Shown one piece after another: positions 1-6,501 of a stretch of DNA of 6,501 bases. Source of the stretch: Planctomycetaceae bacterium (lineage in GTDB: Bacteria > Planctomycetota > Planctomycetia > Planctomycetales > Planctomycetaceae); NCBI GenBank assembly GCA_947463775.1, contig CANHVD010000341.1, positions 1-6,501 of the forward strand. Direction: 5' to 3'. How positions within the stretch are numbered: the stretch's first letter is position 1; every line of letters begins with the position of its first letter. The position numbers were made by a program, and so were the translations under genes. The notes below the pieces were generated by a model. That model did no database searches, had not been told where the DNA came from, and worked only from the letters and a program-made list of their open reading frames with translations.

Positions 1-104
1 ACAGAAACGATTTTGCGATCCCCATCGCTTGCGTCGCTTTGGCTTCCGCCGAAGAAACGTCAGCCTTGCCCGATTCGCTGACTATTTCCTGCAAAGGCCG
101 CTGC
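1..104. other. Leader region upstream of the cytochrome-like gene, no gene identified
   Basis: No start-to-stop gene can be supported here. The frame of the downstream gene stays open to the window edge and contains a TTG at 39, but the residues it would add (beginning ASAEETSALPDS) do not look like a signal peptide, and they would bury the good signal peptide that begins at 105. The + strand frame starting at base 1 closes with TGA at 79-81, so the end of an upstream gene could lie here, but nothing recognisable is encoded. I saw no convincing promoter. Confidence 0.4.
93..97 (+). promoter_or_regulatory. Shine-Dalgarno-like AAAGG before the ATG at 105
   Basis: AAAGG lies 7 bases before the ATG at 105. 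Together with the signal peptide that follows this ATG, it favours 105 over the upstream TTG at 39 as the start. Planctomycete genes often lack strong ribosome binding sites, so this is supporting evidence only. Confidence 0.45.
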
Positions 105-3100
105 ATGAGAACTGTTGCTTTGGTTCTGTTGCTGACGAGCACAACGTTCGCTGATGAGCCGTTGCTGTTTAATCGCGACGTACGGCCGATCCTTGCCGAG
201 CACTGCTGGAACTGCCACGGTCCTGATGCCGCGGCTCGCCAATCAAATCTGCGACTCGACACGTTCAACGATGCCGTACTTCCTGCAGAATCCGGGCTGC
301 CCGCAATCGTGCCGGAAAAACCGCAGGACAGCGAACTTGTCCGGCGTATTCAATCCAGTGATGCGACATTGCGAATGCCTCCGGATTCCGCTCAAAAGCC
401 GCTGACGGCTACTCAAATCGACATCCTCAAACGATGGATTTCCGGAGGAGCAACGTTTCAGAAACACTGGTCGTTTGAACCAATCGTTCCTCCGGTAGTT
501 CCCGACAGCCCGGAAATCAGGTCGCTTCTGGAGTCCTCATCGGCCATCAATCCCATCGATGCCTTTGTTGCTGAATCGCTGGCAAAACAGAAGCTGAGAT
601 TCTCTCCCGAGGCGCCTCGTGAAGCTCTGCTGCGAAGAGTAACCGTTGATCTGACCGGACTGCCTCCCACGGCCGACGATCTCGCTCGAACAAACGAATC
701 CTACGAAGAAGTCGTCGACCGACTACTTCACTCTTCGCACTTCGGCGAACGCATGGCGGTGGATTGGCTGGATGCCGCAAGATACGCAGACACCAACGGC
801 TACTTCAGCGACAAGCCGCGTCAGATATGGCTGTGGCGTGATTGGGTGATTCAGGCTTACAACGACAACATGCCGTTCGATCAGTTTACGGTCGAACAAC
901 TGGCAGGCGATCTTCTACCCACGCCGACAGTTCAACAGCGTATCGCCACGGGCTTCAATCGCAATCACGTTTCGAACAATGAAACGGGAATCATCGACGA
1001 AGAATATCGCACCGAGTACGTCGTTGATCGCGTCGACACAACGATGACAACATGGCTTGGGCTGACAGTCGGATGCGCTCAGTGTCATGATCACAAGTAC
1101 GATCCCATTTCCCAGCAGGAGTTCTATCAACTCTTTGCCTTCTTCAACAATGTCCCGGAGAAAGGTCTGATCGTTACGGATGACCCGCCTCCCGTGATGA
1201 AGGTCTCCACCCCGGAGCAGGATGCGGAACTGGCGAGATTATCACAGGCGACGTCAAACGCAGCTCAGGCGTTTGAACCAATTCGGATGAAGCTCGCGAC
1301 CGAAATCACCGCATGGGAGGCCACCGCTCGCCAGTCGATTCCGCAACCGCCAGAGCAAGACCTCATTCTGCATGAAGCCTTTGACAACCGTCTTGGCCCA
1401 GAGACGCAGGCGATCGGAACAACACTGACGTATCAAACCGGCATTCGCTCTCAGGCGGCCTTGTTCGACGCGACGCAACATGCCTCGCGAGATCTCCAGC
1501 ATTTCGATGCAGACGGCCCATGGACAATCGGTCTCTGGTTGCTGCCCGATAATTCTCTCAGCTGCCCGCTGTCAAAAATTGAACCCGAAGATGACCGAAC
1601 CGGCCTCGAAGTGCTGTGGCAGAAAGGTCGAATTGCTGTCAACCTTGTCGCGAAGTGGGGAACTGACGCAATTGAAATCACATCGATCACTCCGGCGAAA
1701 GCAGGGCAGTGGCATCACGTCGCTATTGCCTATGATGGTTCAAGATCAGCGAACGGCCTGAAGTTATTTCTGAATGGGCGACCGCTTGACGCCAGAATTG
1801 ATCGCGACTCTCTGAAGGGAAGTATTCGTAATGATCGACCAATCCTGATCGGCCGCAGAGATTCCGGGTTGGGCTATTACGGCCAAATGGATGAACTTCG
1901 CATCCTGCAGCAAGCTCTCAATCCGCAGGCGATTGACGACTGGTATCATGGCGATCAGATCCACGGAATCCTTGAACGACCAACCGACGTTCGCAGCGCA
2001 CGCGATTCGGAAACGTTGATGGATTTTTATATCGCCGGTCACACCGATGAGAAGACTCTTTCTGCCAGAAGCCAGGTAAAGGAAGCTCTGGAAACAGAGA
2101 TCCGCTTTCGCAATTCGATTCCTTCCACCTTGGTGATGGAGGAAATGCCGCAGCCTCGCGAAACTCATGTGCTGATTCGAGGACAATACGACCAGCCCGG
2201 TCAGAAGGTTGAAGCGGGAACTCCCACGGCGTTGTCATCATGGCCCGAGACGGCACCAAAGAATCGACTTGGTCTCGCGAAATGGCTGATGGATCCCGCC
2301 AATCCGTTAACCGCGCGAGTCGCCGTGAATCGGCTTTGGAAGCAATGCTTCGGAGAAGGATTGGTCCGCACAGCCAATGATTTTGGCAGTCAGGGAGAAC
2401 CCCCGACTCATCCGGAGCTGCTGGATTGGCTGGCCGCAACTTATCGTGACAACGGATGGAACACAAAAGATCTGCTGCGACTGATCGTGACATCTCGAAC
2501 CTATCGGCAATCCTCGGATCTTCACGCGAACCCGTCGACAGGGCACGATCTTCAGAACCGACTGCTGTCTCGCAACTCAGCCTTTCGTATGTCGGCGGAG
2601 ATGATTCGCGATCAGGCACTCGCTGCATCCGGGCTACTGCGTCCAAAGATTGGAGGTCCCAGCGTAAAGCCTTATCAGCCAGCCGGTTTATGGGAAGAAG
2701 TTTCTTACAACTCGGAGGATTCCTATGAAGAGTCCAACGAAGATGGTCTCTGGAGACGAAGCCTCTACACCTACCTCAAACGACAAGTACCACCTCCATC
2801 GTTGCTGGCATTCGATGGAACGCCGCGAGAAAAATGCACGGTGCAGCGAGCTCGCACAAACACTCCGATTCAGGCCCTGATCCTGCTCAACGACCCGACG
2901 TATCTGGAAGCTGCTCGCGTACTGGCGAATAGCGTTCTTCTGGCCAAAACATCGGATGAAGAACGTCTCGTCGAGATCTTCCGACGCATCCTCAGCCGCA
3001 ACCCGGAACCTCGTGAATCAACTCTTCTGCTCGATCTGCTAAAACGTCAACGCGATCGTTTCCAAACTGATCCAGCCGCAGCTGATAAGCTTCTTCAAGT

Positions 3101-3206
3101 TGGCGTGAGTCGACATGATGACTCTCATGCACCAACTGAATTGGCAGCCTGGACGATGACAGCTCACACTCTTCTGAATCTTGATGAGGCGATCACGCGC
3201 AGATGA
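105..3206 (+). CDS. Secreted planctomycete protein PSCyt1-DUF1549-LamG-like-DUF1553 (1033 aa)
   Basis: Domains, numbered from the ATG at 105: a Sec-type signal peptide (residues 1-16, hydrophobic VALVLLL core, likely cleavage after TFA); a planctomycete cytochrome c-like segment (about 20-120) with CWNCH at 34-38 and MPP at 91-93; DUF1549/PSCyt2 (about 148-350) with a second CXXCH, CAQCH at 324-328, followed by DHKYDP; a LamG/concanavalin-like region (about 420-615) with GQWHHVA at 534-540, LFLNGRP near 554-560 and MDELRI at 595-600; a linker with IPSTLVMEEMPQPRETHV at 672-689; and DUF1553/PSD1 from about 719 (NRLGLAKWL, AVNRLWKQCFGEGLV) to 1000 (RARTNTPIQALILLNDP at 915-931). The C-terminal AAWTMTAHTLLNLDEA is also typical. 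The order and length fit the LamG-containing subgroup, with no frameshift or missing block. The signal peptide predicts export, and the CXXCH motifs suggest covalent haem c, which is unproven. The reaction is unknown; electron transfer or handling of complex carbohydrate is inference. The gene overlaps the DUF1501 gene by 4 bases, so the two are almost certainly one operon. Confidence 0.95.
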   Translation: MRTVALVLLLTSTTFADEPLLFNRDVRPILAEHCWNCHGPDAAARQSNLRLDTFNDAVLPAESGLPAIVPEKPQDSELVRRIQSSDATLRMPPDSAQKPLTATQIDILKRWISGGATFQKHWSFEPIVPPVVPDSPEIRSLLESSSAINPIDAFVAESLAKQKLRFSPEAPREALLRRVTVDLTGLPPTADDLARTNESYEEVVDRLLHSSHFGERMAVDWLDAARYADTNGYFSDKPRQIWLWRDWVIQAYNDNMPFDQFTVEQLAGDLLPTPTVQQRIATGFNRNHVSNNETGIIDEEYRTEYVVDRVDTTMTTWLGLTVGCAQCHDHKYDPISQQEFYQLFAFFNNVPEKGLIVTDDPPPVMKVSTPEQDAELARLSQATSNAAQAFEPIRMKLATEITAWEATARQSIPQPPEQDLILHEAFDNRLGPETQAIGTTLTYQTGIRSQAALFDATQHASRDLQHFDADGPWTIGLWLLPDNSLSCPLSKIEPEDDRTGLEVLWQKGRIAVNLVAKWGTDAIEITSITPAKAGQWHHVAIAYDGSRSANGLKLFLNGRPLDARIDRDSLKGSIRNDRPILIGRRDSGLGYYGQMDELRILQQALNPQAIDDWYHGDQIHGILERPTDVRSARDSETLMDFYIAGHTDEKTLSARSQVKEALETEIRFRNSIPSTLVMEEMPQPRETHVLIRGQYDQPGQKVEAGTPTALSSWPETAPKNRLGLAKWLMDPANPLTARVAVNRLWKQCFGEGLVRTANDFGSQGEPPTHPELLDWLAATYRDNGWNTKDLLRLIVTSRTYRQSSDLHANPSTGHDLQNRLLSRNSAFRMSAEMIRDQALAASGLLRPKIGGPSVKPYQPAGLWEEVSYNSEDSYEESNEDGLWRRSLYTYLKRQVPPPSLLAFDGTPREKCTVQRARTNTPIQALILLNDPTYLEAARVLANSVLLAKTSDEERLVEIFRRILSRNPEPRESTLLLDLLKRQRDRFQTDPAAADKLLQVGVSRHDDSHAPTELAAWTMTAHTLLNLDEAITRR
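3203..3206 (+). promoter_or_regulatory. ATGA stop/start overlap (translational coupling)
   Basis: The TGA stop of the cytochrome-like gene (3204-3206) overlaps the ATG of the DUF1501 gene (3203-3205). The only nearby purine run is GAGG at 3186-3189, 13 bases before the ATG, which is far for a ribosome binding site. Re-initiation by ribosomes finishing the first gene is therefore the likely way the second is translated, giving linked amounts of the two proteins. The overlap is seen directly; the coupling is inferred. Confidence 0.8.
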
Positions 3207-4624
3207 ACCAGCTTTCTCCTCGCCGCCACTTTTTGACTCAGTCCGGAATCAGCGTCGGTTCCATGGCTCTGAGCTCGCTGCTTTCCGCATCTGAACAATC
3301 GCATGGTGCAGTCTCATCAGCTCTGACGCTGCCTGTTCGCGCAAAGCGAATCATCTACCTGTTTATGCACGGCGGTCCTTCCCAACTGGATCTGTTCGAC
3401 CACAAGCCCGGGCTGCGCCAACGGCATGGAGAAGAATTGCCCGCTTCTGTTCGAGGTGACCAGCGGCTCACCGGGATGACCAGCGGACAGACATCGTTTC
3501 CGGTCACCTCATCAGCGTTTCGATTTCATCAACGAGGCGACTCCGGCGCTTGGGTCAGTGAGATTATGCCGGAGACAGCCAAAATCGTTAACGAACTCTG
3601 CATCATTCCTTCGATGCACACCGAAGCGATCAACCATGATCCAGCCGCAATGTTGCTGCAGACAGGGCATCAGCAACCAGGCCGCCCCAGTTTCGGGGCA
3701 TGGACCAGTTATGGACTGGGAACAGAAAACAGCAACCTCCCGGCTTTCGTTGTTCTGCTGTCTCACGGCAGTGCAGCTCGACCAGCGGATCCGCTTTATG
3801 CCCGGCTCTGGGGTCCCGGATTTCTTCCGTCCAGTCACCAGGGAACCGCTTTCCGAACCGGCGGAGATCCTGTGCTCTATTTGTCCAATCCTCCCGGAGT
3901 CAGTTCGGATTCGCGACGAGATCAACTCAACGTATTGTCAGCCCTGAATTCTGTTCGATCAAACATCACCGGTGATCCTGAAACGGAAACTCGCATCGCA
4001 CAGTATGAACTGGCATTTCGTATGCAGACTTCTGTTCCGGAACTTGTCGAAATGAACGACGAATCGGAGTCCACATTTGAAGCGTATGGCCCAGCCGCAC
4101 GGCAACAGGGGACTTTCGCAAGACACTGCTTGCTGGCTCGCAGAATGGCAGAACGCGGAGTTCGCTTCATTCAACTTTATCATCGAGGCTGGGACCAGCA
4201 TTACAATCTGCCCAGCGATATTCGGCTACAGGCTCGCGATGTTGATCAGCCAGCCGCGGCACTGATCAGAGATCTGCGACAACGCGGACTGCTGGATGAA
4301 ACACTTGTCATTTGGGGCGGTGAATTCGGGCGAACCACCTATACTCAAGGCAAACTGGAACCGAATAATTACGGCCGCGATCACCACGGACGATGCTTCA
4401 CGATGTGGTTAGCCGGCGGCGGGATTCGCCCGGGGATCGTTCACGGAAAAACCGACGACTACTGCTACAACGTCGTCGAGAATCCCGTGCATGTTCACGA
4501 TCTTAATGCAACACTGCTGCACCAGATGGGGATCGACCACACGCGACTCACCCATCGCTTCCAGGGGCGAGACTATCGCCTGACGGACGTCCACGGCAAC
4601 ATCGTTCAAGGCATTATCCGATAA
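3203..4624 (+). CDS. DUF1501 family exported protein (473 aa)
   Basis: The N-terminus SPRRHFLTQSG (residues 5-15) matches the twin-arginine export motif and is followed by a mildly hydrophobic stretch to about residue 30, so export in folded form is predicted. DUF1501 features run the full length: FMHGGPSQLDLFDHKPG (54-70), INHDPAAMLLQTGHQ (143-157), RPSFGAWTSYGLG (161-173), LLARRMAERGVRFIQLYHRG (310-329) then WDQH, WGGEFGRT (371-378), GRDHHGRCFTMWLAGGG (391-407), NPVHVHDLNATLLH (427-440) and HRFQGRDYRLTDVHG (451-465). The family is related to the alkaline phosphatase/sulfatase superfamily. The conserved His, Asp and Glu residues (H57, D63, H144, D146, D331, H333, E374, H394, H395) could bind metal, but that assignment is inference from pattern. 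The enzymatic activity is not established to my knowledge. Length and motifs indicate an intact gene. It sits downstream of its usual DUF1549/DUF1553 partner. The stop TAA is at 4622-4624, 3 bases from the stop of the convergent gene. Confidence 0.95.
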   Translation: MNQLSPRRHFLTQSGISVGSMALSSLLSASEQSHGAVSSALTLPVRAKRIIYLFMHGGPSQLDLFDHKPGLRQRHGEELPASVRGDQRLTGMTSGQTSFPVTSSAFRFHQRGDSGAWVSEIMPETAKIVNELCIIPSMHTEAINHDPAAMLLQTGHQQPGRPSFGAWTSYGLGTENSNLPAFVVLLSHGSAARPADPLYARLWGPGFLPSSHQGTAFRTGGDPVLYLSNPPGVSSDSRRDQLNVLSALNSVRSNITGDPETETRIAQYELAFRMQTSVPELVEMNDESESTFEAYGPAARQQGTFARHCLLARRMAERGVRFIQLYHRGWDQHYNLPSDIRLQARDVDQPAAALIRDLRQRGLLDETLVIWGGEFGRTTYTQGKLEPNNYGRDHHGRCFTMWLAGGGIRPGIVHGKTDDYCYNVVENPVHVHDLNATLLHQMGIDHTRLTHRFQGRDYRLTDVHGNIVQGIIR

Positions 4625-4627
4625 CGA

Positions 4628-5764
4628 TCACGGCAACTTATACGGCACAACCATTGAACCTGTGGACGACTTTCCCGGACTCCATGGCTTCTCAAACGCT
4701 CGCACAGCCAGTTCCAGCCCGGAACCTGACGGCTCAAGAATCATCAGAGCTGTCGCGTTCAGCGCGGGATCAGTTTGGGATGCCTGAGCGACACCTTCGG
4801 CAGGCAGCACCACAGTTTCTTTCCCAGCTGTCGCAACAGTAACCAGAACCGTCCAGCTGCGACCGTTAAGATCCGCCTGATACTGACCACAGAGGAGTTC
4901 AGGAGTCTCTTCAATCAGTAACAGACCAGAAAAGCCCTTTGCGGATATCTCTTTTTCGGCAGCGAGTTTCACTGTCGACCAGTCTAAAGGCTTTGACTCA
5001 ATCGCTGTCGAACCCGCGGTCGCAGCCGGAGTGTCATCGAAGAATCCAATGTCTGGTACGACGATGTTCTCATCCAGTGATTGAGCTTTCTTCAGATCTT
5101 CAGCCGCCAGTTTCTTTTCGCCACGCTTGTATCGCGCAACGCCACGATTCATCCACGCAGGCGCAAGATCGGGTGTTATCTCAATCGCTTTCGTGTAATC
5201 CTGTTCTGCTTCTTCATAGCGTTTCTGAGCCAGATACACACCCGCTCGCTGATACCAGTTGGCCGAATCTTTCGGATCCAGTTCCAGCGCCTTCGCGTAA
5301 TCGGCCAGCGCTGTTTCGTAGTCCTCGAGGTCAACGTGGCAGAGACCTCGATTTCGATAGGCCAGCGCCCCCTGAGGATCTAAATTGACAAGCCGAGTAA
5401 ACTCAACAGCCGCTTCTTTAAATCGTTCCATCTTGGCGAGAACAACAGCCTTATTGTTTAGCGCGTCTGTGCGTTCACTGTCCAGAATCAAACATTCGTT
5501 GTAGTCATTCAGAGCCTTCTCAAGAACATTCAGATTCTCATAGGCCACGCCACGCTGATATCGCGCTTCAGGGTCTTTGGGAATTGCGTCAACGACTTCA
5601 TTCAGAAGTGGAATCGCCTCCGCCGCCTGCTCACGTTCCATCAGAATACGAGCACGCTCCAGCTTAACCTCGGGAGAATCCGGCGAACCCCCACAGCCGA
5701 CAGAGAAGACTGCCAGCAACAACATCCACGGCCACAAGGCTTGAATCTTCAGGTTTGAACACAT
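4628..5764 (-). CDS. TPR-repeat lipoprotein with unrecognised C-terminal domain (378 aa)
   Basis: The N-terminus has a hydrophobic core (ALWPWMLLLAVF, residues 9-20) ending in the lipobox-like SVGC, so lipid attachment at C24 after signal peptidase II cleavage is predicted. The -3 residue is Ser, not the usual Leu, but it fits the relaxed lipobox pattern. Six tetratricopeptide repeats follow in exact 34-residue register, starting near residues 33, 67, 101, 135, 169 and 203; repeats 2-6 show the usual small/aromatic pattern, as in AYRNRGLCHVDLEDYETALADYAKALELDP-type spacing, and the first is more diverged. TPRs usually form protein-binding superhelices. After an Asp- and Ala-rich link (about 232-252), residues 252-378 form a probably globular domain I do not recognise. 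I chose the ATG at 5764 over an upstream TTG at 5785 because it places the signal peptide at the N-terminus, has AGAAG 8 bases before it, and avoids overlap with the upstream gene. The gene lies 14 bases after that gene on the same strand, so one operon is likely. Its partner and process are unknown. Confidence 0.9.
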   Translation of the reverse strand: MCSNLKIQALWPWMLLLAVFSVGCGGSPDSPEVKLERARILMEREQAAEAIPLLNEVVDAIPKDPEARYQRGVAYENLNVLEKALNDYNECLILDSERTDALNNKAVVLAKMERFKEAAVEFTRLVNLDPQGALAYRNRGLCHVDLEDYETALADYAKALELDPKDSANWYQRAGVYLAQKRYEEAEQDYTKAIEITPDLAPAWMNRGVARYKRGEKKLAAEDLKKAQSLDENIVVPDIGFFDDTPAATAGSTAIESKPLDWSTVKLAAEKEISAKGFSGLLLIEETPELLCGQYQADLNGRSWTVLVTVATAGKETVVLPAEGVAQASQTDPALNATALMILEPSGSGLELAVRAFEKPWSPGKSSTGSMVVPYKLP

Positions 5765-5772
5765 GGCACAGT

Positions 5773-5777
5773 CTTCT
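5773..5777 (-). promoter_or_regulatory. Weak Shine-Dalgarno-like AGAAG for the TPR lipoprotein
   Basis: On the minus strand, AGAAG stands 8 bases before the ATG at 5764 and just after the stop codon of the upstream gene. The match to a consensus site is poor, but nothing comparable precedes the alternative TTG at 5785, so it supports the ATG. Confidence 0.35.
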
Positions 5778-5778
5778 G

Positions 5779-6501
5779 TTAACAAACACGAGGGCTGGGG
5801 GATTCAGCGGAATCACACATCGATTGCAGTTTGACGCGGATATCCCGCAATGATGCCGGCAGGTCAAGAACCTCAACACGCGGAACAGCACCAAGTCCTT
5901 CAAACTGACTCTGCTGCGAGGCTATTGAAAGAACCAGGATCGGCAGACTCGTCAGGTCAGCGACATCCGCCGCAAAATCAACAACGCTGGCTGGTACCAG
6001 TTGAGTTGTGTTGATAACAACGGCTGAAATCCGATAACGACTGACCACATCCAGTCCGCTATTCAGATCAGGTACTATACGACATGGTACCTGATGATCA
6101 CGAAAATAACGTCGCAATGTCGAACGCTCACTCGCGACAACGGCGACAACACAAACCTCAGAGACTGTCGCTGAATAGTTCAATACTGCTGAAGTTGTCG
6201 CTGTTGCAGGCGACGGGCTCTGCGGCAATTCCGCGGCTTCAGATATCATCGTCGGCACTGCTGCCTCGAGCGAATCTTCAACACCAACGCCGGAGCTCAC
6301 ATTCGCAGCGTCGAAGGCCGGAACCGGAGAGACACTACTCTGGCCACGCATCCATCGAACAAACAAAGCCAACCGATGTCGCCAGAGATCAGGATCAGAA
6401 AAGGCCAGGTAAGCAAAAGCCATGATCAGGCCGAAGGTCCACATCCCCAGAAACGCGCCGATCCCGAAATGCATCGCAACACCCATCAACAACATCAGCG
6501 G
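5779..6501 (-). CDS. C-terminal part of an HTTM-like membrane protein fused to a degenerate receiver-like domain
   Basis: The reading frame is open to the right edge (two codons, Pro-Leu, precede the ATG at 6495), so the true start lies outside and 240 residues are visible. Residues 1-34 are a membrane segment (MLLMGVAMHFGIGAFLGMW, then TFGLIMAFAYLAF) followed by a basic loop (RHRLALFVRWMRG). The His-containing helix and the MWTFGLIM motif resemble the end of HTTM domains, the family related to vitamin K-dependent gamma-carboxylase; this rests on pattern memory and a short stretch. Residues 52-113 are a Ser/Ala/Pro/Val/Thr-rich linker, probably disordered. Residues 114-230 alternate strands and helices like a CheY receiver: VCVVAVVAS, RIVPD, ISAVVINTT, LPILVLSI and VEVLDLPAS. 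The acidic pair after strand 1, the phosphoacceptor Asp after strand 3 and the Lys after strand 5 are absent, so phosphorylation is not expected. The stop TAA is 14 bases before the TPR lipoprotein gene. A plain membrane protein with an unrelated alpha/beta tail is the main alternative. Confidence 0.75.
   Translation of the reverse strand, partial: PLMLLMGVAMHFGIGAFLGMWTFGLIMAFAYLAFSDPDLWRHRLALFVRWMRGQSSVSPVPAFDAANVSSGVGVEDSLEAAVPTMISEAAELPQSPSPATATTSAVLNYSATVSEVCVVAVVASERSTLRRYFRDHQVPCRIVPDLNSGLDVVSRYRISAVVINTTQLVPASVVDFAADVADLTSLPILVLSIASQQSQFEGLGAVPRVEVLDLPASLRDIRVKLQSMCDSAESPSPRVC
6067..6095. repeat. Perfect 9-bp inverted repeat with 11-base loop
   Basis: ATCAGGTAC (6067-6075) and its reverse complement GTACCTGAT (6087-6095) flank an 11-base spacer. 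It lies inside the receiver-like coding region and has no T-run, so it is not an intrinsic terminator. A short hairpin like this is about what chance allows in a window of this size. Confidence 0.4.

Noticed and set aside
39..104. In-frame TTG start at 39 that would extend the cytochrome-like protein by 22 residues
   Set aside because: The added residues are polar and would precede a well-formed signal peptide starting at 105, which also has AAAGG 7 bases upstream.
1918..2646. 242-codon open frame on the minus strand inside the cytochrome-like gene
   Set aside because: It lies opposite well-conserved LamG-end and DUF1553 coding sequence, and its translation is rich in Arg, Ser and Cys with no recognisable domain; it is a shadow of the real frame.
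3069..3649. The 12-mer GATCCAGCCGCA occurring at 3069-3080 and 3638-3649
   Set aside because: Both copies encode Asp-Pro-Ala-Ala in conserved protein contexts, so shared codon choice explains the match; there is no flanking repeat structure.
4939..5388. 149-codon open frame on the plus strand inside the TPR gene
   Set aside because: The opposite strand encodes in-register TPRs; this translation is low in pattern, Ser/Arg/Pro-rich and matches nothing.
5765..5785. TTG start at 5785 for the TPR lipoprotein, overlapping the upstream gene by 7 bases
   Set aside because: It adds acidic residues before the lipoprotein signal peptide and has no ribosome binding site; the ATG at 5764 gives a normal signal.
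6067..6095. The 9-bp inverted repeat as a regulatory hairpin or operator
   Set aside because: It is inside coding sequence, has no T-run, and roughly one such short repeat is expected by chance in a window this size.

Overview
The window looks like chromosomal DNA from a member of the phylum Planctomycetota. The main evidence is the first two genes. One is a fused PSCyt1/DUF1549/LamG-like/DUF1553 secreted protein and the other is a DUF1501 protein. This gene pair is greatly expanded in planctomycetes and rare elsewhere. Base composition is moderate by eye and the DNA is almost entirely coding. I cannot name a genus from the sequence.

Layout. Positions 1-104 hold no gene I can support. Two genes run rightward: the 1033-residue cytochrome-like protein (105-3206) and the 473-residue DUF1501 protein (3203-4624), joined by a 4-base ATGA overlap. 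Two genes run leftward: a membrane protein entering from the right edge (5779 to beyond 6501), then a TPR lipoprotein (4628-5764) 14 bases downstream of it. The two pairs converge with only 3 bases between their stop codons. I saw no RNA gene, mobile element, CRISPR array or clear intrinsic terminator.

How the genes may work together. The rightward pair probably forms one exported module. The first protein has a Sec-type signal peptide and two CXXCH motifs, and the second has a twin-arginine signal. The family's biochemical role has not been settled to my knowledge; a role in periplasmic breakdown of complex, often sulfated, polysaccharides is a common suggestion and is only inference here. 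The leftward pair looks like a cell-envelope operon of unknown role. Its membrane protein has an HTTM-like C-terminal end followed by a low-complexity linker and a domain that resembles a response-regulator receiver but lacks the phosphorylation residues. That fusion and the unrecognised C-terminal domain of the TPR lipoprotein are the least ordinary things in the window. I found no clear evidence of a wholly new multi-gene system.
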